Assembly (NCBI RefSeq): GCF_022662105.1
Contig: NZ_JAKMCP010000007.1
Location: 62,001-126,000 of the forward strand
Length of the DNA stretch: 64,000 nucleotides
Direction of reading: 5' to 3'
Source: Aestuariivivens sediminis
Lineage (GTDB): Bacteria; Bacteroidota; Bacteroidia; Flavobacteriales; Flavobacteriaceae
Made by a program: the position numbers and the translations under genes. The notes under the pieces are model-generated. The model had not been told where the DNA came from and searched no databases. It worked only from the letters and a program-made list of their open reading frames with translations. How positions within the stretch are numbered: position 1 is the first letter of the stretch; each line of letters opens with the position of its first letter. Positions 16,321 through 25,400 of this stretch are shown here, in pieces.

Positions 16321-19300
16321 ATGAAAACTTCAAACCATAGCATTCTAAACGCCAATCAAGCCGTAGCCGGAATCGCGTATAAAACCAATGCTGTTTTTCC
16401 CATTTATCCCATAACGCCTGCCTCGGAAATGAGTGAGCTTGTTGAGGAGTGGCACGCCCAAAACCAACCGAACTGTTTTGGACAGGTACCCACTGTTTTT
16501 CAAATGCAGAGTGAAGCGGGTGTTGCCGGAACGATGCATGGGGCCTTACAGACCGGATCATTGTCCTCCACCTTTACCTCCTCTCAGGGTCTGTTACTCA
16601 TGCTGCCTAACCTGTACAAAATAGCCGGTGAATTAACCCCAAATGTCATCCATGTGGCCACAAGAAGTATCGCCACCCATGCCCTCTCTGTCTTTGGAGA
16701 TCATAGCGATGTGATGGCCGTGCGTCAGTCGGGCTATGCCATGCTGGGAAGTGCATCGGTTCAGGAAGCACAGGATTTTGCCCTAATTGCCCAAATGGCT
16801 ACCCTGGAATCCAGGATTCCTTTCATTCACTTTTTTGACGGGTTTAGAACATCCCATGAATTCTCAAAAATTGAAACCCTCCCGGATGAGGTGATTCGGG
16901 CATTACTGGATATCAAAACCATTGAAAACCATACCAGGAGAGCTCTAAATCCGAACCATCCTGTTATTAGAGGCACTTCACAGAACTCGGATGTGTTCTT
17001 TCAAAGTCGGGAAGCCGTCAATTCGCTCTACACCGCCTGTCCGGATATCGTGCAACATCATATGGATACCTTTGCCATGAAAACCAATCGACAGTATAAG
17101 CTATTTGAATACGCAGGCCATCCGGAAGCCCAACACGTCATCCTATCTATGGCGTCGTCTACAGAAACCATTGAGACCACCATAGCACACCTAAATGCCC
17201 TGGGCCACAAATTCGGATTAATAAAAGTCCGTTTATTCAGGCCTTTTAGTACCAAACACCTATTGGAAGCCTTACCAAAAACAACGACATCCATTGCTGT
17301 TCTGGACCGAACAAAAGAACCGGGAAGCAACGGAGAACCCTTATACCTGGATATTGTAAAAACGCTATCCGAAGCATACCAAACCCATCAAATCCCCCAT
17401 TTACCAGTAGTAGTCGGTGGTCGTTATGGCTTGTCTTCAAAAGAATTCACCCCCTCCATGGTTAAAGCCATATACGACAACTTAAAAAGTAGTATTCCTC
17501 AAAACAACTTTTCCATTGGCATTGTTGATGACGTGACCCATCTTAGCCTACCTTATTCGGATACCATAACGATTGGCGATGATTATTATCAAGCCATATT
17601 CTACCGGGAAAAAAGTCCATCTCACAGCAACAGTTTCAAAAACACACTGGATATTATAGGAAAAGACCACCACACCTTCGTACAGGGATATAAAAAAATC
17701 AGTTATAAAAAATCCAACGCTTTTGATGCCGAACACCTTCGAATCGCCTCGCACCCCATTAAGGCCCCATTCCTTATTGAGCAGGCAGATTTTATGGCGT
17801 GCACGGACACCATGCTATCCAAAAACAATGTGGTTGACAACCTTAAACCCAAGGGCACCCTTTTAATCCATACGGCAGTTCAACCTCAAAACTTATGGCC
17901 ATCACTTCCGGCTGAAGTGAAGCACAGCATTATGGACAAGGCCATTAAGGTCCACATTGTTGACTTGACCCGATTACCCGAATCCCACAGCCCGAACACC
18001 CTGGAAATTTCAGGCTTTCACGCCTGCTTTCTGGCCATGACAACAGGGGATCACTCCAACAACCTGAGTCACATTAACCGGTTCATCCAAAAAATGGATA
18101 CCTCCGAATATGCCATTGAAAAGGAAGACAGGGTTTTATTTAGTGATGCCTTTAAGCAAACCCTTTTGGGAAAGATGCTTCTCGATAAAGAGGAAGACCT
18201 CTATGTTAGTGATTTTCCAATAGACGGCACCTATCCAACCCATACCTCCATATATAATGCGCCCCAAAACAGTGCGCTGCTCCCCGACTGGAATACCGAT
18301 TTATGCACCCAGTGCGGTGCCTGCAGTATGGCCTGTCCGCAATCTGCTTTACGAATAAAAGTATATGACGATTCCTACCTGGAACAGGCTCCACAATCCA
18401 TGAAGCATATGTTCTCCAAGGACTTCGATTTCATGAACTATACCATACAAATCAACCCGGAACAGTGCAATGGGTGTTACAACTGTATAGATGCCTGTAC
18501 CCCAAATGCGCTAAAACCCACAGATACGATGCCTGTTTTTAACCAGGAAAAATCAAACTGGAACTACTTTGAAACCATTCCGGAAATAGACCGGGATAAG
18601 ATAGACCTCACCGCAGTAAGTCAACAGCAATTGCAGGAACCTCTATTTAAATATTCGACCGGCATTTCAGGTTGTGGCGAAGCCCCATACTTGAAACTCA
18701 TGTCTCAACTTTTTGGTGACCGATTACTCATTGCCAATGCCACAGGGGCCAGTTCCATATTTGGAGGGGCCCTACCAACCACACCCTGGGCCAAAAACAG
18801 TAAAGGACAAGGACCGGCCTGGTCCAATTCCCTGTTCGAAGACAATGCCGAATTCGGACTTGGTTTTAGACTATCCCTTAACCAGCAGGAAGAACAGGCC
18901 AAAACCCTGCTTCATGAACTCGCTTTTGAACTGCCTTTTGAATTAGTCTATGACATCCTCCATGCCACACAAGACCATGAAAAGGCCATTAACCAACAAC
19001 GCCTTAGGATTGCTTCCTTAAAACATCACCTCCAGGATTTAAATTCCAAAAAGGCCCGCCTGCTTTTAACGGTGGTGGATGCTTTAGTTAAAAAGAGCGT
19101 ATGGATTGTTGGTGGTGACGGATGGGCATACGACATTGGCTATGGGGGGTTGGATCATGTAATTGCAACAGGCGAAAACGTCAATATTTTAGTTCTGGAT
19201 AATGAAGTCTATGATAACACAGGCGGACAAGCCTCCAAAGCGACACCCTTCGGGGCCAGAGCCAAATTTGCCTTCAACGGCAAACAAAAGCAGAAAAAAG

Positions 19301-19794
19301 ATCTGGGTGTAATGGCCATGAATTATGAGCATGTGTATGTGGCCTCGGTAGCCATTGGTGCCAACCAGGAACAAACGTTAAAGGCTTTTATCGAAGCAGA
19401 ATGCCATGATGGTCCTTCAATAATTATAGCCTATTGTCATAGTGACTCACACGGGATAGATACCAAAACCCCAAGACGGTATCATGAAGCTGCTGTGAAT
19501 TCCGGGCAATGGCTATTATACAGAAACGATCCCGGAAGGCTTCGCACCAACGAGCATCCATTTCAATTGGATTCTAAGCCGCCTTCCATACCAATCAAAG
19601 ACTATGTCATGCTGGAAAAGCGGTTTTCAAAATTGTTGGAAAGTGATCCCGCATCGATTGAAAGCAGAATGGCACATATGCAACAAGCTGTTGACAGGCG
19701 ATACAGAACCTATGCCAATAAAGGCATCAGCGCCAAACCCGGTCTGTCTGAAGCCCCTGAAAAGTTAACCGAACATTCTATGATATTTTATTAA
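16321..19794 (+). CDS. nifJ: Pyruvate:ferredoxin (flavodoxin) oxidoreductase
   Basis: A 1157-residue single-chain PFOR that decarboxylates pyruvate to acetyl-CoA and passes electrons to ferredoxin or flavodoxin. All parts are in one chain. These are the N-terminal substrate/TPP region (NANQAVAGIAYKTNAVFPIYPITPASEMSE), the CoA-side domain, and the gamma-like domain with EKSPSHSNS. A two-cluster ferredoxin insert follows (CTQCGACSMACPQSA near 661 and CNGCYNCIDACTPNA near 716), then the TPP-binding domain (GGDGWAYDIGYGGLDHV near 930, DNEVYDNTGGQASKATP). The start at 16321 is chosen because the family N-terminus begins there and a terminator precedes it. The enzyme is oxygen-sensitive in most organisms, which is notable in a flavobacterium. 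Confidence 0.95.
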   Translation: MKTSNHSILNANQAVAGIAYKTNAVFPIYPITPASEMSELVEEWHAQNQPNCFGQVPTVFQMQSEAGVAGTMHGALQTGSLSSTFTSSQGLLLMLPNLYKIAGELTPNVIHVATRSIATHALSVFGDHSDVMAVRQSGYAMLGSASVQEAQDFALIAQMATLESRIPFIHFFDGFRTSHEFSKIETLPDEVIRALLDIKTIENHTRRALNPNHPVIRGTSQNSDVFFQSREAVNSLYTACPDIVQHHMDTFAMKTNRQYKLFEYAGHPEAQHVILSMASSTETIETTIAHLNALGHKFGLIKVRLFRPFSTKHLLEALPKTTTSIAVLDRTKEPGSNGEPLYLDIVKTLSEAYQTHQIPHLPVVVGGRYGLSSKEFTPSMVKAIYDNLKSSIPQNNFSIGIVDDVTHLSLPYSDTITIGDDYYQAIFYREKSPSHSNSFKNTLDIIGKDHHTFVQGYKKISYKKSNAFDAEHLRIASHPIKAPFLIEQADFMACTDTMLSKNNVVDNLKPKGTLLIHTAVQPQNLWPSLPAEVKHSIMDKAIKVHIVDLTRLPESHSPNTLEISGFHACFLAMTTGDHSNNLSHINRFIQKMDTSEYAIEKEDRVLFSDAFKQTLLGKMLLDKEEDLYVSDFPIDGTYPTHTSIYNAPQNSALLPDWNTDLCTQCGACSMACPQSALRIKVYDDSYLEQAPQSMKHMFSKDFDFMNYTIQINPEQCNGCYNCIDACTPNALKPTDTMPVFNQEKSNWNYFETIPEIDRDKIDLTAVSQQQLQEPLFKYSTGISGCGEAPYLKLMSQLFGDRLLIANATGASSIFGGALPTTPWAKNSKGQGPAWSNSLFEDNAEFGLGFRLSLNQQEEQAKTLLHELAFELPFELVYDILHATQDHEKAINQQRLRIASLKHHLQDLNSKKARLLLTVVDALVKKSVWIVGGDGWAYDIGYGGLDHVIATGENVNILVLDNEVYDNTGGQASKATPFGARAKFAFNGKQKQKKDLGVMAMNYEHVYVASVAIGANQEQTLKAFIEAECHDGPSIIIAYCHSDSHGIDTKTPRRYHEAAVNSGQWLLYRNDPGRLRTNEHPFQLDSKPPSIPIKDYVMLEKRFSKLLESDPASIESRMAHMQQAVDRRYRTYANKGISAKPGLSEAPEKLTEHSMIFY

Positions 19795-19948
19795 TAAAAA
19801 CCCATTGTGCATTTTGATTTATATGTTACAAATGAATGTCAGTTCGAGTGATTTTCGATAGAAAATTGTATCGAGAACACTAGTTTAAGAACTAAAATTT
19901 GATTCTCAATACTAATTTTATTCAAAATGCACAACGGGTTAATAAAAA
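19791..19948. mobile_element. MITE-like inverted-repeat element
   Basis: A 138-bp non-coding element (19801-19938) is bounded by 17-bp terminal inverted repeats, 19801-19817 (CCCATTGTGCATTTTGA) and 19922-19938, differing only at the fourth position. It is flanked by an exact 10-bp direct repeat, TTAATAAAAA, at 19791-19800 and 19939-19948. The left flank contains the nifJ stop codon. Inside lies a hairpin with ATTTTC-GATA-GAAAAT at 19851-19866 and outer GTTC/GAAC arms. There is no open frame for a transposase. Confidence 0.6.
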
Positions 19949-19958
19949 CCCGCTTTTT
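19934..19958 (+). terminator. Intrinsic terminator at the right edge of the repeat element
   Basis: CGGGTT and AACCCG (19935-19940 with 19947-19952) form a 6-bp stem followed by CTTTTT. It would end nifJ transcripts. It overlaps the right terminal repeat and flank of the MITE-like element. Confidence 0.65.
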
Positions 19959-20068
19959 GAATCTCGAAACAGACTAACGAAATGGATATACCAAAATAAA
20001 AACCAAGTGACAAATGCAAATTTTTTGTAATTTAACCATAATAAAAATCCGTGGCCTGGATTTTAAAC

Positions 20069-20103
20069 CTGTAACTTATAAAATAATGCCTTTAAAGTTA
20101 CAG
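20069..20103. promoter_or_regulatory. Perfect 9-bp dyad upstream of the TsdA-like gene
   Basis: CTGTAACTT (20069-20077) and AAGTTACAG (20095-20103) are perfect inverted repeats separated by 17 nt, ending about 90 nt before the start codon of the cytochrome gene. It could be a dimeric-regulator operator or a leader hairpin. Confidence 0.4.
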
Positions 20104-20194
20104 TCCCCCAAATTTATCGCCTTACCATTTTACAATTATTATGGGCTTTGCACCTTGCGGATGGTTATGTACTTAATAGGTTTAAAATAATGTC

Positions 20195-21226
20195 ATGGAA
20201 CAACATACGCTATATAAAAAAATACTAAAACGAATGGTCCTCTTTTGTGGTTTACTCATGACGCTGACTGTAGTTTTCATGCTTTACTGTTTCGATGCCT
20301 TGCCCAAGCATCTCTTTAAAAGCAAGTATGCTCCGGATAAAATCTATTATATGAACTATGATGTTTCAATCTTAAATGACGCTAAAGACCCGGAGTTATT
20401 AAACTATGGATACGAATTATTCACCAATACGCCCAAATATATTGGTCCGGATAATGGTGACCCCAAAATGGTCTATCAGGGGAATAGACTGGCTTGTAAA
20501 AACTGCCATTTGAATTTGGGCACAAAACCGTATTCCGCGCCTTTGATTGGCATTATCCAGAGGTTTCCCCAATTCAGGGGCAGAGAAAATAAAATAGGGA
20601 CCATAGAAGAACGGATTAATGGCTGTATGGAACGCAGTATGAACGGAAGGATGCTGCCCGAAAACAGCAAGGAAATGAAAGGTATTATCGCCTACCTCCA
20701 TTGGTTGAGTCGTTATGCTCCTGAAGATGGTAAAATTAAAGGTACCGGATTTCTAAAAATTAAAATTCCGGATAGAGCTGTAGATTTAACTCATGGTAAA
20801 TCGGTATTTCTTAAACACTGTATTGTCTGCCACGGTAAAGATGGCCAGGGCTTGATGCGCCCGGATGGCAGTGGTTATGAATATCCTCCTCTTTGGGGTG
20901 ACAACTCCTATAATCATGGTGCAGGCATGACCAGGGTAATCACGGCCGCACAATTTATTAAGGGCAATATGCCTTTCGGAACCCTGTATGATAATCCGAT
21001 ACTAACGGATGAGGAAGCCTATGATGTCGCGGGGTTTATAAATTCACAGGACCGTCCAAAAAAGGCAAACCCTGAAAAAGATTTTCCCGACTTGAAGAAA
21101 AAACCCGTTTCTACGCCTTATCCGCCATATGCGGATCACTTTCCTATGGAACAACATCAACTGGGTCCATTCCAACCTATAATGGAATATTATAAGCAAA
21201 AATTTAATATCACTAAAACCAAGTAA
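20195..21226 (+). CDS. Diheme cytochrome c, thiosulfate dehydrogenase (TsdA)-like
   Basis: A 343-residue periplasmic diheme cytochrome with an N-terminal membrane anchor (about 12-31). Heme sites are CKNCH at 101-105 and CIVCH at 209-213. The segment INGCMERSMNG (Cys144) sits 39 residues after the first heme His, where TsdA enzymes carry the Cys that ligates heme 1, and FIKGNMP (Lys256, Met259) sits where TsdA has the Lys/Met region of heme 2. TsdA oxidises thiosulfate to tetrathionate, or works in reverse. It heads an apparent operon with two exported DsrE-type proteins, 2 and 16 nt apart, which supports a sulfur role. Direction and substrate are inferred. Confidence 0.82.
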   Translation: MEQHTLYKKILKRMVLFCGLLMTLTVVFMLYCFDALPKHLFKSKYAPDKIYYMNYDVSILNDAKDPELLNYGYELFTNTPKYIGPDNGDPKMVYQGNRLACKNCHLNLGTKPYSAPLIGIIQRFPQFRGRENKIGTIEERINGCMERSMNGRMLPENSKEMKGIIAYLHWLSRYAPEDGKIKGTGFLKIKIPDRAVDLTHGKSVFLKHCIVCHGKDGQGLMRPDGSGYEYPPLWGDNSYNHGAGMTRVITAAQFIKGNMPFGTLYDNPILTDEEAYDVAGFINSQDRPKKANPEKDFPDLKKKPVSTPYPPYADHFPMEQHQLGPFQPIMEYYKQKFNITKTK

Positions 21227-21228
21227 TT

Positions 21229-21906
21229 ATGAAAACAATGGAAAACAATTCAAGACGACAATTTCTAGGCGCATTGGCACTGGGAGCAACTGCAAGCACC
21301 ATTTCTATGCTGTCTAATCCGATGTACGCAGAATCAGGAATTTTTACGGATTCCAAAATGTCTGAAACCGAAGACTGGTTTGACAAAATTCATGGAACCC
21401 ATCGCATAGTCTATGATGGTTCTACACCACATATGGGTCTGCCCATCTTATGGAACTGGGCGTTTTACCTTTCCAACAATTCCACAGGATCCCCGGATAG
21501 CGACATTACTGCAATGACCGTTATACGTCATACCGGACTGTGTTTGGCGTTTAAAGATGAATTATGGGCCAAGTATAAATTAGGGGAATTTTTTGGTGTA
21601 AAAGACCATACCGGCGACTTTGCTGTTCGTAATCCATTTTATGAACCACAGGATGGTGATTACCCGATTAATGGTCCGGCAGGAATAAAAAGCCTTTCGG
21701 AAAGAGGCGCTATGTTCTGTGCCTGTGATTTGGCTACCAAGGTTTACAGCAACAAAGTAGCAGAAACAATGGGCTTAAATCCTGAAGAAGTTTATGAAGA
21801 ATGGGTAAACGGCATGCTCGATGAGATTAAACTCGTCCCATCCGGTGTTTGGGCACTAGCAAGGGCACAGGCCAAAGGATGTGGTTATGTTTTTGCAGGT
21901 GAATAA
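21229..21906 (+). CDS. Tat-exported protein with DsrE-like C-terminus
   Basis: A 225-residue protein with a twin-arginine signal (SRRQFLGALALG, Arg9-Arg10, cleavage probably near 34). The mature part has a mid-region MTVIRHTGLCLAF and a C-terminal half containing RGAMFCACDLAT and VPSGVWALARAQAKGCGYVFAG. The last motif is the end pattern common to secreted DsrE/TusD-like proteins (Val-Pro-Ser-Gly, then a helix and a Gly-rich strand). Cys residues in FCACD could carry sulfur or bind metal. Tat export suggests folding or cofactor loading in the cytoplasm. It is two bases behind the diheme cytochrome. The exact family and function are unknown. Confidence 0.72.
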   Translation: MKTMENNSRRQFLGALALGATASTISMLSNPMYAESGIFTDSKMSETEDWFDKIHGTHRIVYDGSTPHMGLPILWNWAFYLSNNSTGSPDSDITAMTVIRHTGLCLAFKDELWAKYKLGEFFGVKDHTGDFAVRNPFYEPQDGDYPINGPAGIKSLSERGAMFCACDLATKVYSNKVAETMGLNPEEVYEEWVNGMLDEIKLVPSGVWALARAQAKGCGYVFAGE

Positions 21907-21922
21907 TTTAACTGCTCTAATC

Positions 21923-22336
21923 ATGAAACTATTAATAAGAATATGCTGCGTGTTATTATTGACTTCCATGGGATTTGCTCAGGAAAACCAGGTAAAAATC
22001 GTTTTTGATGTTACCAGTAATAATACGAAAGTGCATGAATCTGCCATAAGACACGTCAAAGCGATGTCCAATGCCTATCCGGATTCCAAATTTGAAGTCG
22101 TGATGTACAGTGGTGCCATGGATATGGTACTTAAAGACAAATCGACCGTTGGAGATGATCTGGAGATGCTGGCCAAAATGGACAATATCGACTTTGTAAT
22201 ATGTGAGGGTACCATGAAACGACACGACGTGGATTCGACCCAATTACTTTCGGGTGTTAAAAGTGTCCCGGACGGTATATTGGAAATCATTCAGAAACAA
22301 AAAGAAGGCTGGGGCTATATTAAAGAAAGTCAATAA
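21923..22336 (+). CDS. Secreted DsrE-family protein
   Basis: A 137-residue protein with a Sec signal peptide (MKLLIRICCVLLLTSMGFAQ) and a DsrE-like fold: VKIVFDVTSNN, a helix, FEVVMYSGAMDMVL, DFVICEGTMKRH, then VKSVPDGILEIIQKQKEGWGYIK. The last segment matches the closing motif of periplasmic DsrE-like proteins. The Cys in VICEGT sits where the sulfur-carrying Cys of DsrE/TusD proteins is found. An upstream in-frame start at 21881 would overlap the previous gene and hide the signal peptide, so 21923 is used. It is probably a sulfur-handling partner of the cytochrome and the Tat protein. Confidence 0.78.
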   Translation: MKLLIRICCVLLLTSMGFAQENQVKIVFDVTSNNTKVHESAIRHVKAMSNAYPDSKFEVVMYSGAMDMVLKDKSTVGDDLEMLAKMDNIDFVICEGTMKRHDVDSTQLLSGVKSVPDGILEIIQKQKEGWGYIKESQ

Positions 22337-22387
22337 CGGATTAGCGTTGTTACAGTTAGGCCTTCTCATGGATGTATAGGTCATATG

Positions 22388-22441
22388 GAGCGCAGTGGAA
22401 TTGGGGTATTATGAGACAAGTATCCCCTATGCACTGTGCTC
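22388..22441. other. Large stem-loop after the sulfur module
   Basis: GAGCGCAGTG (22388-22397) pairs with CACTGTGCTC (22432-22441) through ten pairs, one of them G-U, with an inner GGGG/CCCC helix (22403-22406 with 22424-22427). It lies between the DsrE gene and the converging hybrid kinase. A T-run (GTTTTTTG) follows about 25 nt later. It could be a terminator or a structured RNA. Confidence 0.35.
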
Positions 22442-22483
22442 TTCATGACATCGTTTTATCAGGCTGTTTTTTGACACCTCCTA

Positions 22484-25400
22484 TTATTTGGTATCTAATA
22501 CATTTACCATATCCCAGTCCTCCGGGGTCCCTGAGATCGTGTATTCGGCCGATTTCGTTACAAAGTATTTCGCCACCTGATCTTTAGGATTTTTAGTGAG
22601 CACCCTATCGAAGGCTGCAGAGGCCTTGGGAAACTCTTTACCAAAAAAATGTTTAAGTCCCTTTTCAAAATCCTTTAAGGTCTTTATTTTTAATGCTACA
22701 CTGATGTCGTCATCCCCATCAAAACATTCATAAACTCCAATGGCTTCGTTTTTCCCTTTCACCTTAACCCGGCCCAAATACCTAAAATTAAACGCCTCCT
22801 TATCGTCTATTGTAGCCATACTATCTTCGCTTAACACGATGTTGGCACCGTAATATTTTGTGGTTCCTTCCACCCGGGAAGCGGTATTAACCGTATCGGC
22901 TATTATGGCGGTATCATTTCTGTAAACATCACCTATTATTCCCATGACCAGAGCTCCCGTATGCATCCCCATCCCCACGGATATGGGCATAAATCCCTCT
23001 TTTTCTCGCCTTAAATTATACTCTAAAATGGTTTTCTGCATCGCAATACACGCACGCAATGCATGAACGGCCTGGTCCGGAAAAAGCGCCATAATACCAT
23101 CTCCCAAATATTGATTTACAAAACCGTTGTGTTGCTGAATCAAGGGCCCCATGCGTCCTACGTAAGCATTTACGAACTTAAAGTTCTGTTCAGGGGTCAT
23201 GGACTCTGCCAGATGGGTATAGTCTCGGACATCGGTAAACAAAACCGTCACCTCCTTTTGGATATGGTCCCCTAAAACGACTTCGGTAATGGCTTCCCTT
23301 CCCACAGACTTTAAAAATTCCGATGGTACGAACCTACTGGTGGCCTTGTGAATACCGTAGAGGTTAAGATGGGTTTTTATTCTGCTTAACAATTCATTTT
23401 TGGAGAATGGCTTGGTTAAATAGTCATTGGCTCCTACATTAAATCCGGTAACCAAATCACTCACCCTGTTCTTAGCGGTAAGCATGACAATAGGGAGTTC
23501 ACTGCTTGAATATTTTTTTCGTATCGTCTCGCACACCTCATAACCCGACATGTTCGGCATCATAATGTCCAGAAGGATTAAATCGAAGGCTCCACCGTTT
23601 TGAATACGTTCCAGCGCTTCCTTCCCACTGCCAACCTCAACGACTTTATAGCCTGCAACGGTTAAATGGTTTTCCAAAACCCGCCGATTAATAGGTTCGT
23701 CATCGACAATGAGGATTGTGAGGTCAGCATGTTGGATATGCGTGTCCCTGACTTCTTCAGCCGCAGTATCGGTGGTACTATACTGCACCTGTTGAATTCT
23801 TGGCTCCGTATGAACAGGGACCACACGGTCCCGCTTTTCCTGACTTATAGGAAGTGTGAAACTGAAGGTTGTCCCCTGACCCAAAACGGATTCAACTTCA
23901 ATGCTACCGCCGTGCAGTTCCACCAATTGCTTGGTCACCGTTAAACCCAATCCAGTGCCGCCATAGGTTCTGGAGGCAGACCCGTCTACTTGCTCAAAGG
24001 ACTTAAAAATAGACTCAAACTTTTCTTTCGGGATACCAATACCGGTATCTGAAACCGATATTTTCAAAACATCCGAAACCACAGTTGCTGTAATGTCGAC
24101 GGTGCCTTGCTCAGTAAACTTAATGGCATTGCCCACCAAATTATACAAAATCTGCTGGAGTCTATTTTCATCGGCCAGAACTAATGGAACCGTTTTTGAA
24201 ATGGAATTTATGACTTTAAGGTCTTTCCCCTTTGCCAAGGTACTGGATACCTTTATAACCAGTTCTACTATTGGAAAAATATCGATGGTCTGAATCGCCA
24301 GCGACAAATCCTCGTTCTTCAGTTTAGAAAAGTCAAGAATATCATTTACCAAATTGGAAAGCCGCTTCCCGCTATGGACTATCATATCCAGATTTTCGAT
24401 AGCTTTTTCAGGAAGCCTCCCCGCGACACCATCCTTTAAAGACTCAGACAAACCTATAATACCGTTCAGGGGGGTTCTTAGTTCATGTGATGTATTGGCC
24501 AAAAATTGATCCTTGAGTCGATCAACCTGTTTCAATCTGCTAATGACCTCGCGTTCTTGTTTTAACTTCAAGGTCTTTTGTCTGGATCGCCAATAAAACC
24601 CACCGACAAGCAATAGTCCTATAGTACCAAAAATGACGAGGTTTACTTTATTGCGTTGTTTACTTATAGCCCGGGTGTAACGCAATTCTTGTTCAGCTTT
24701 TTGAGTATTAAAGGCAATACTATCTGCAAGTTGCTGCCTTTCAAACTGGTATTGCATTTCCTGCCGGGTAATTTCCTTGGCCTTATCTTGATTAAACAAA
24801 GAATCCTTTGCCTGTATCGATTGTTTATAATAGGCTAAGGATCTGTTATAATTCCCAAGTTTTTCCCAAACCCTGCTCAAACATTCACAAGCTTCCTTTT
24901 GTGCAATTAACACGCCGGATGCCTCAGCCAAATTCAAACTCTTTTCGCAGTCCGTTTTTGCCAATTGATATTTTCCCATGCTGAGATAAGTCCCTCCACC
25001 CCGATATAAATACGCTGTGATCAATCCGTCAGTATCACCAATATCGTTTTTAATACGTATCCCTTTATTCAAATATTCAAGGGCTTTCGCATACTTGCCC
25101 TGTTTGTTATACAGCTCCCCGATATTGTTGTAGGCACGGGCTACGCCTCGTTTATCTCCAACATCTTCAGCCAGCTCTGCTGATTTTAATAAATTCTTAA
25201 GGGCCAGGTCGAATTGATTTAAATCGGAATATACAAGAGCCACATTATTATAGGCATGTACCAGGGTACGTTGGTCTCCCAAATCCAGTTTTAATTTTAA
25301 ACTGTAGTTGAGATATTCCAATGCTTTTTCGTGATCTTTTTGCCGAATAAACACATTTCCCAAATTATTGGTTACCCTCGCTAAGTTGACTTTATCGTTG

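Larger units (their letters stand above)
19795..20194. other. 400-nt intergenic region between nifJ and the TsdA-like gene
   Basis: It holds the MITE-like element (19801-19938), a terminator hairpin (19934-19958) and a 9-bp dyad (20069-20103). No coding sequence is supported. The remainder is AT-rich leader. Confidence 0.6.

Noticed and set aside
20140-20165. Possible sigma-54 promoter before the TsdA-like gene
   Set aside because: GG and GC are 11 rather than 10 bases apart, so the required spacing is not met.
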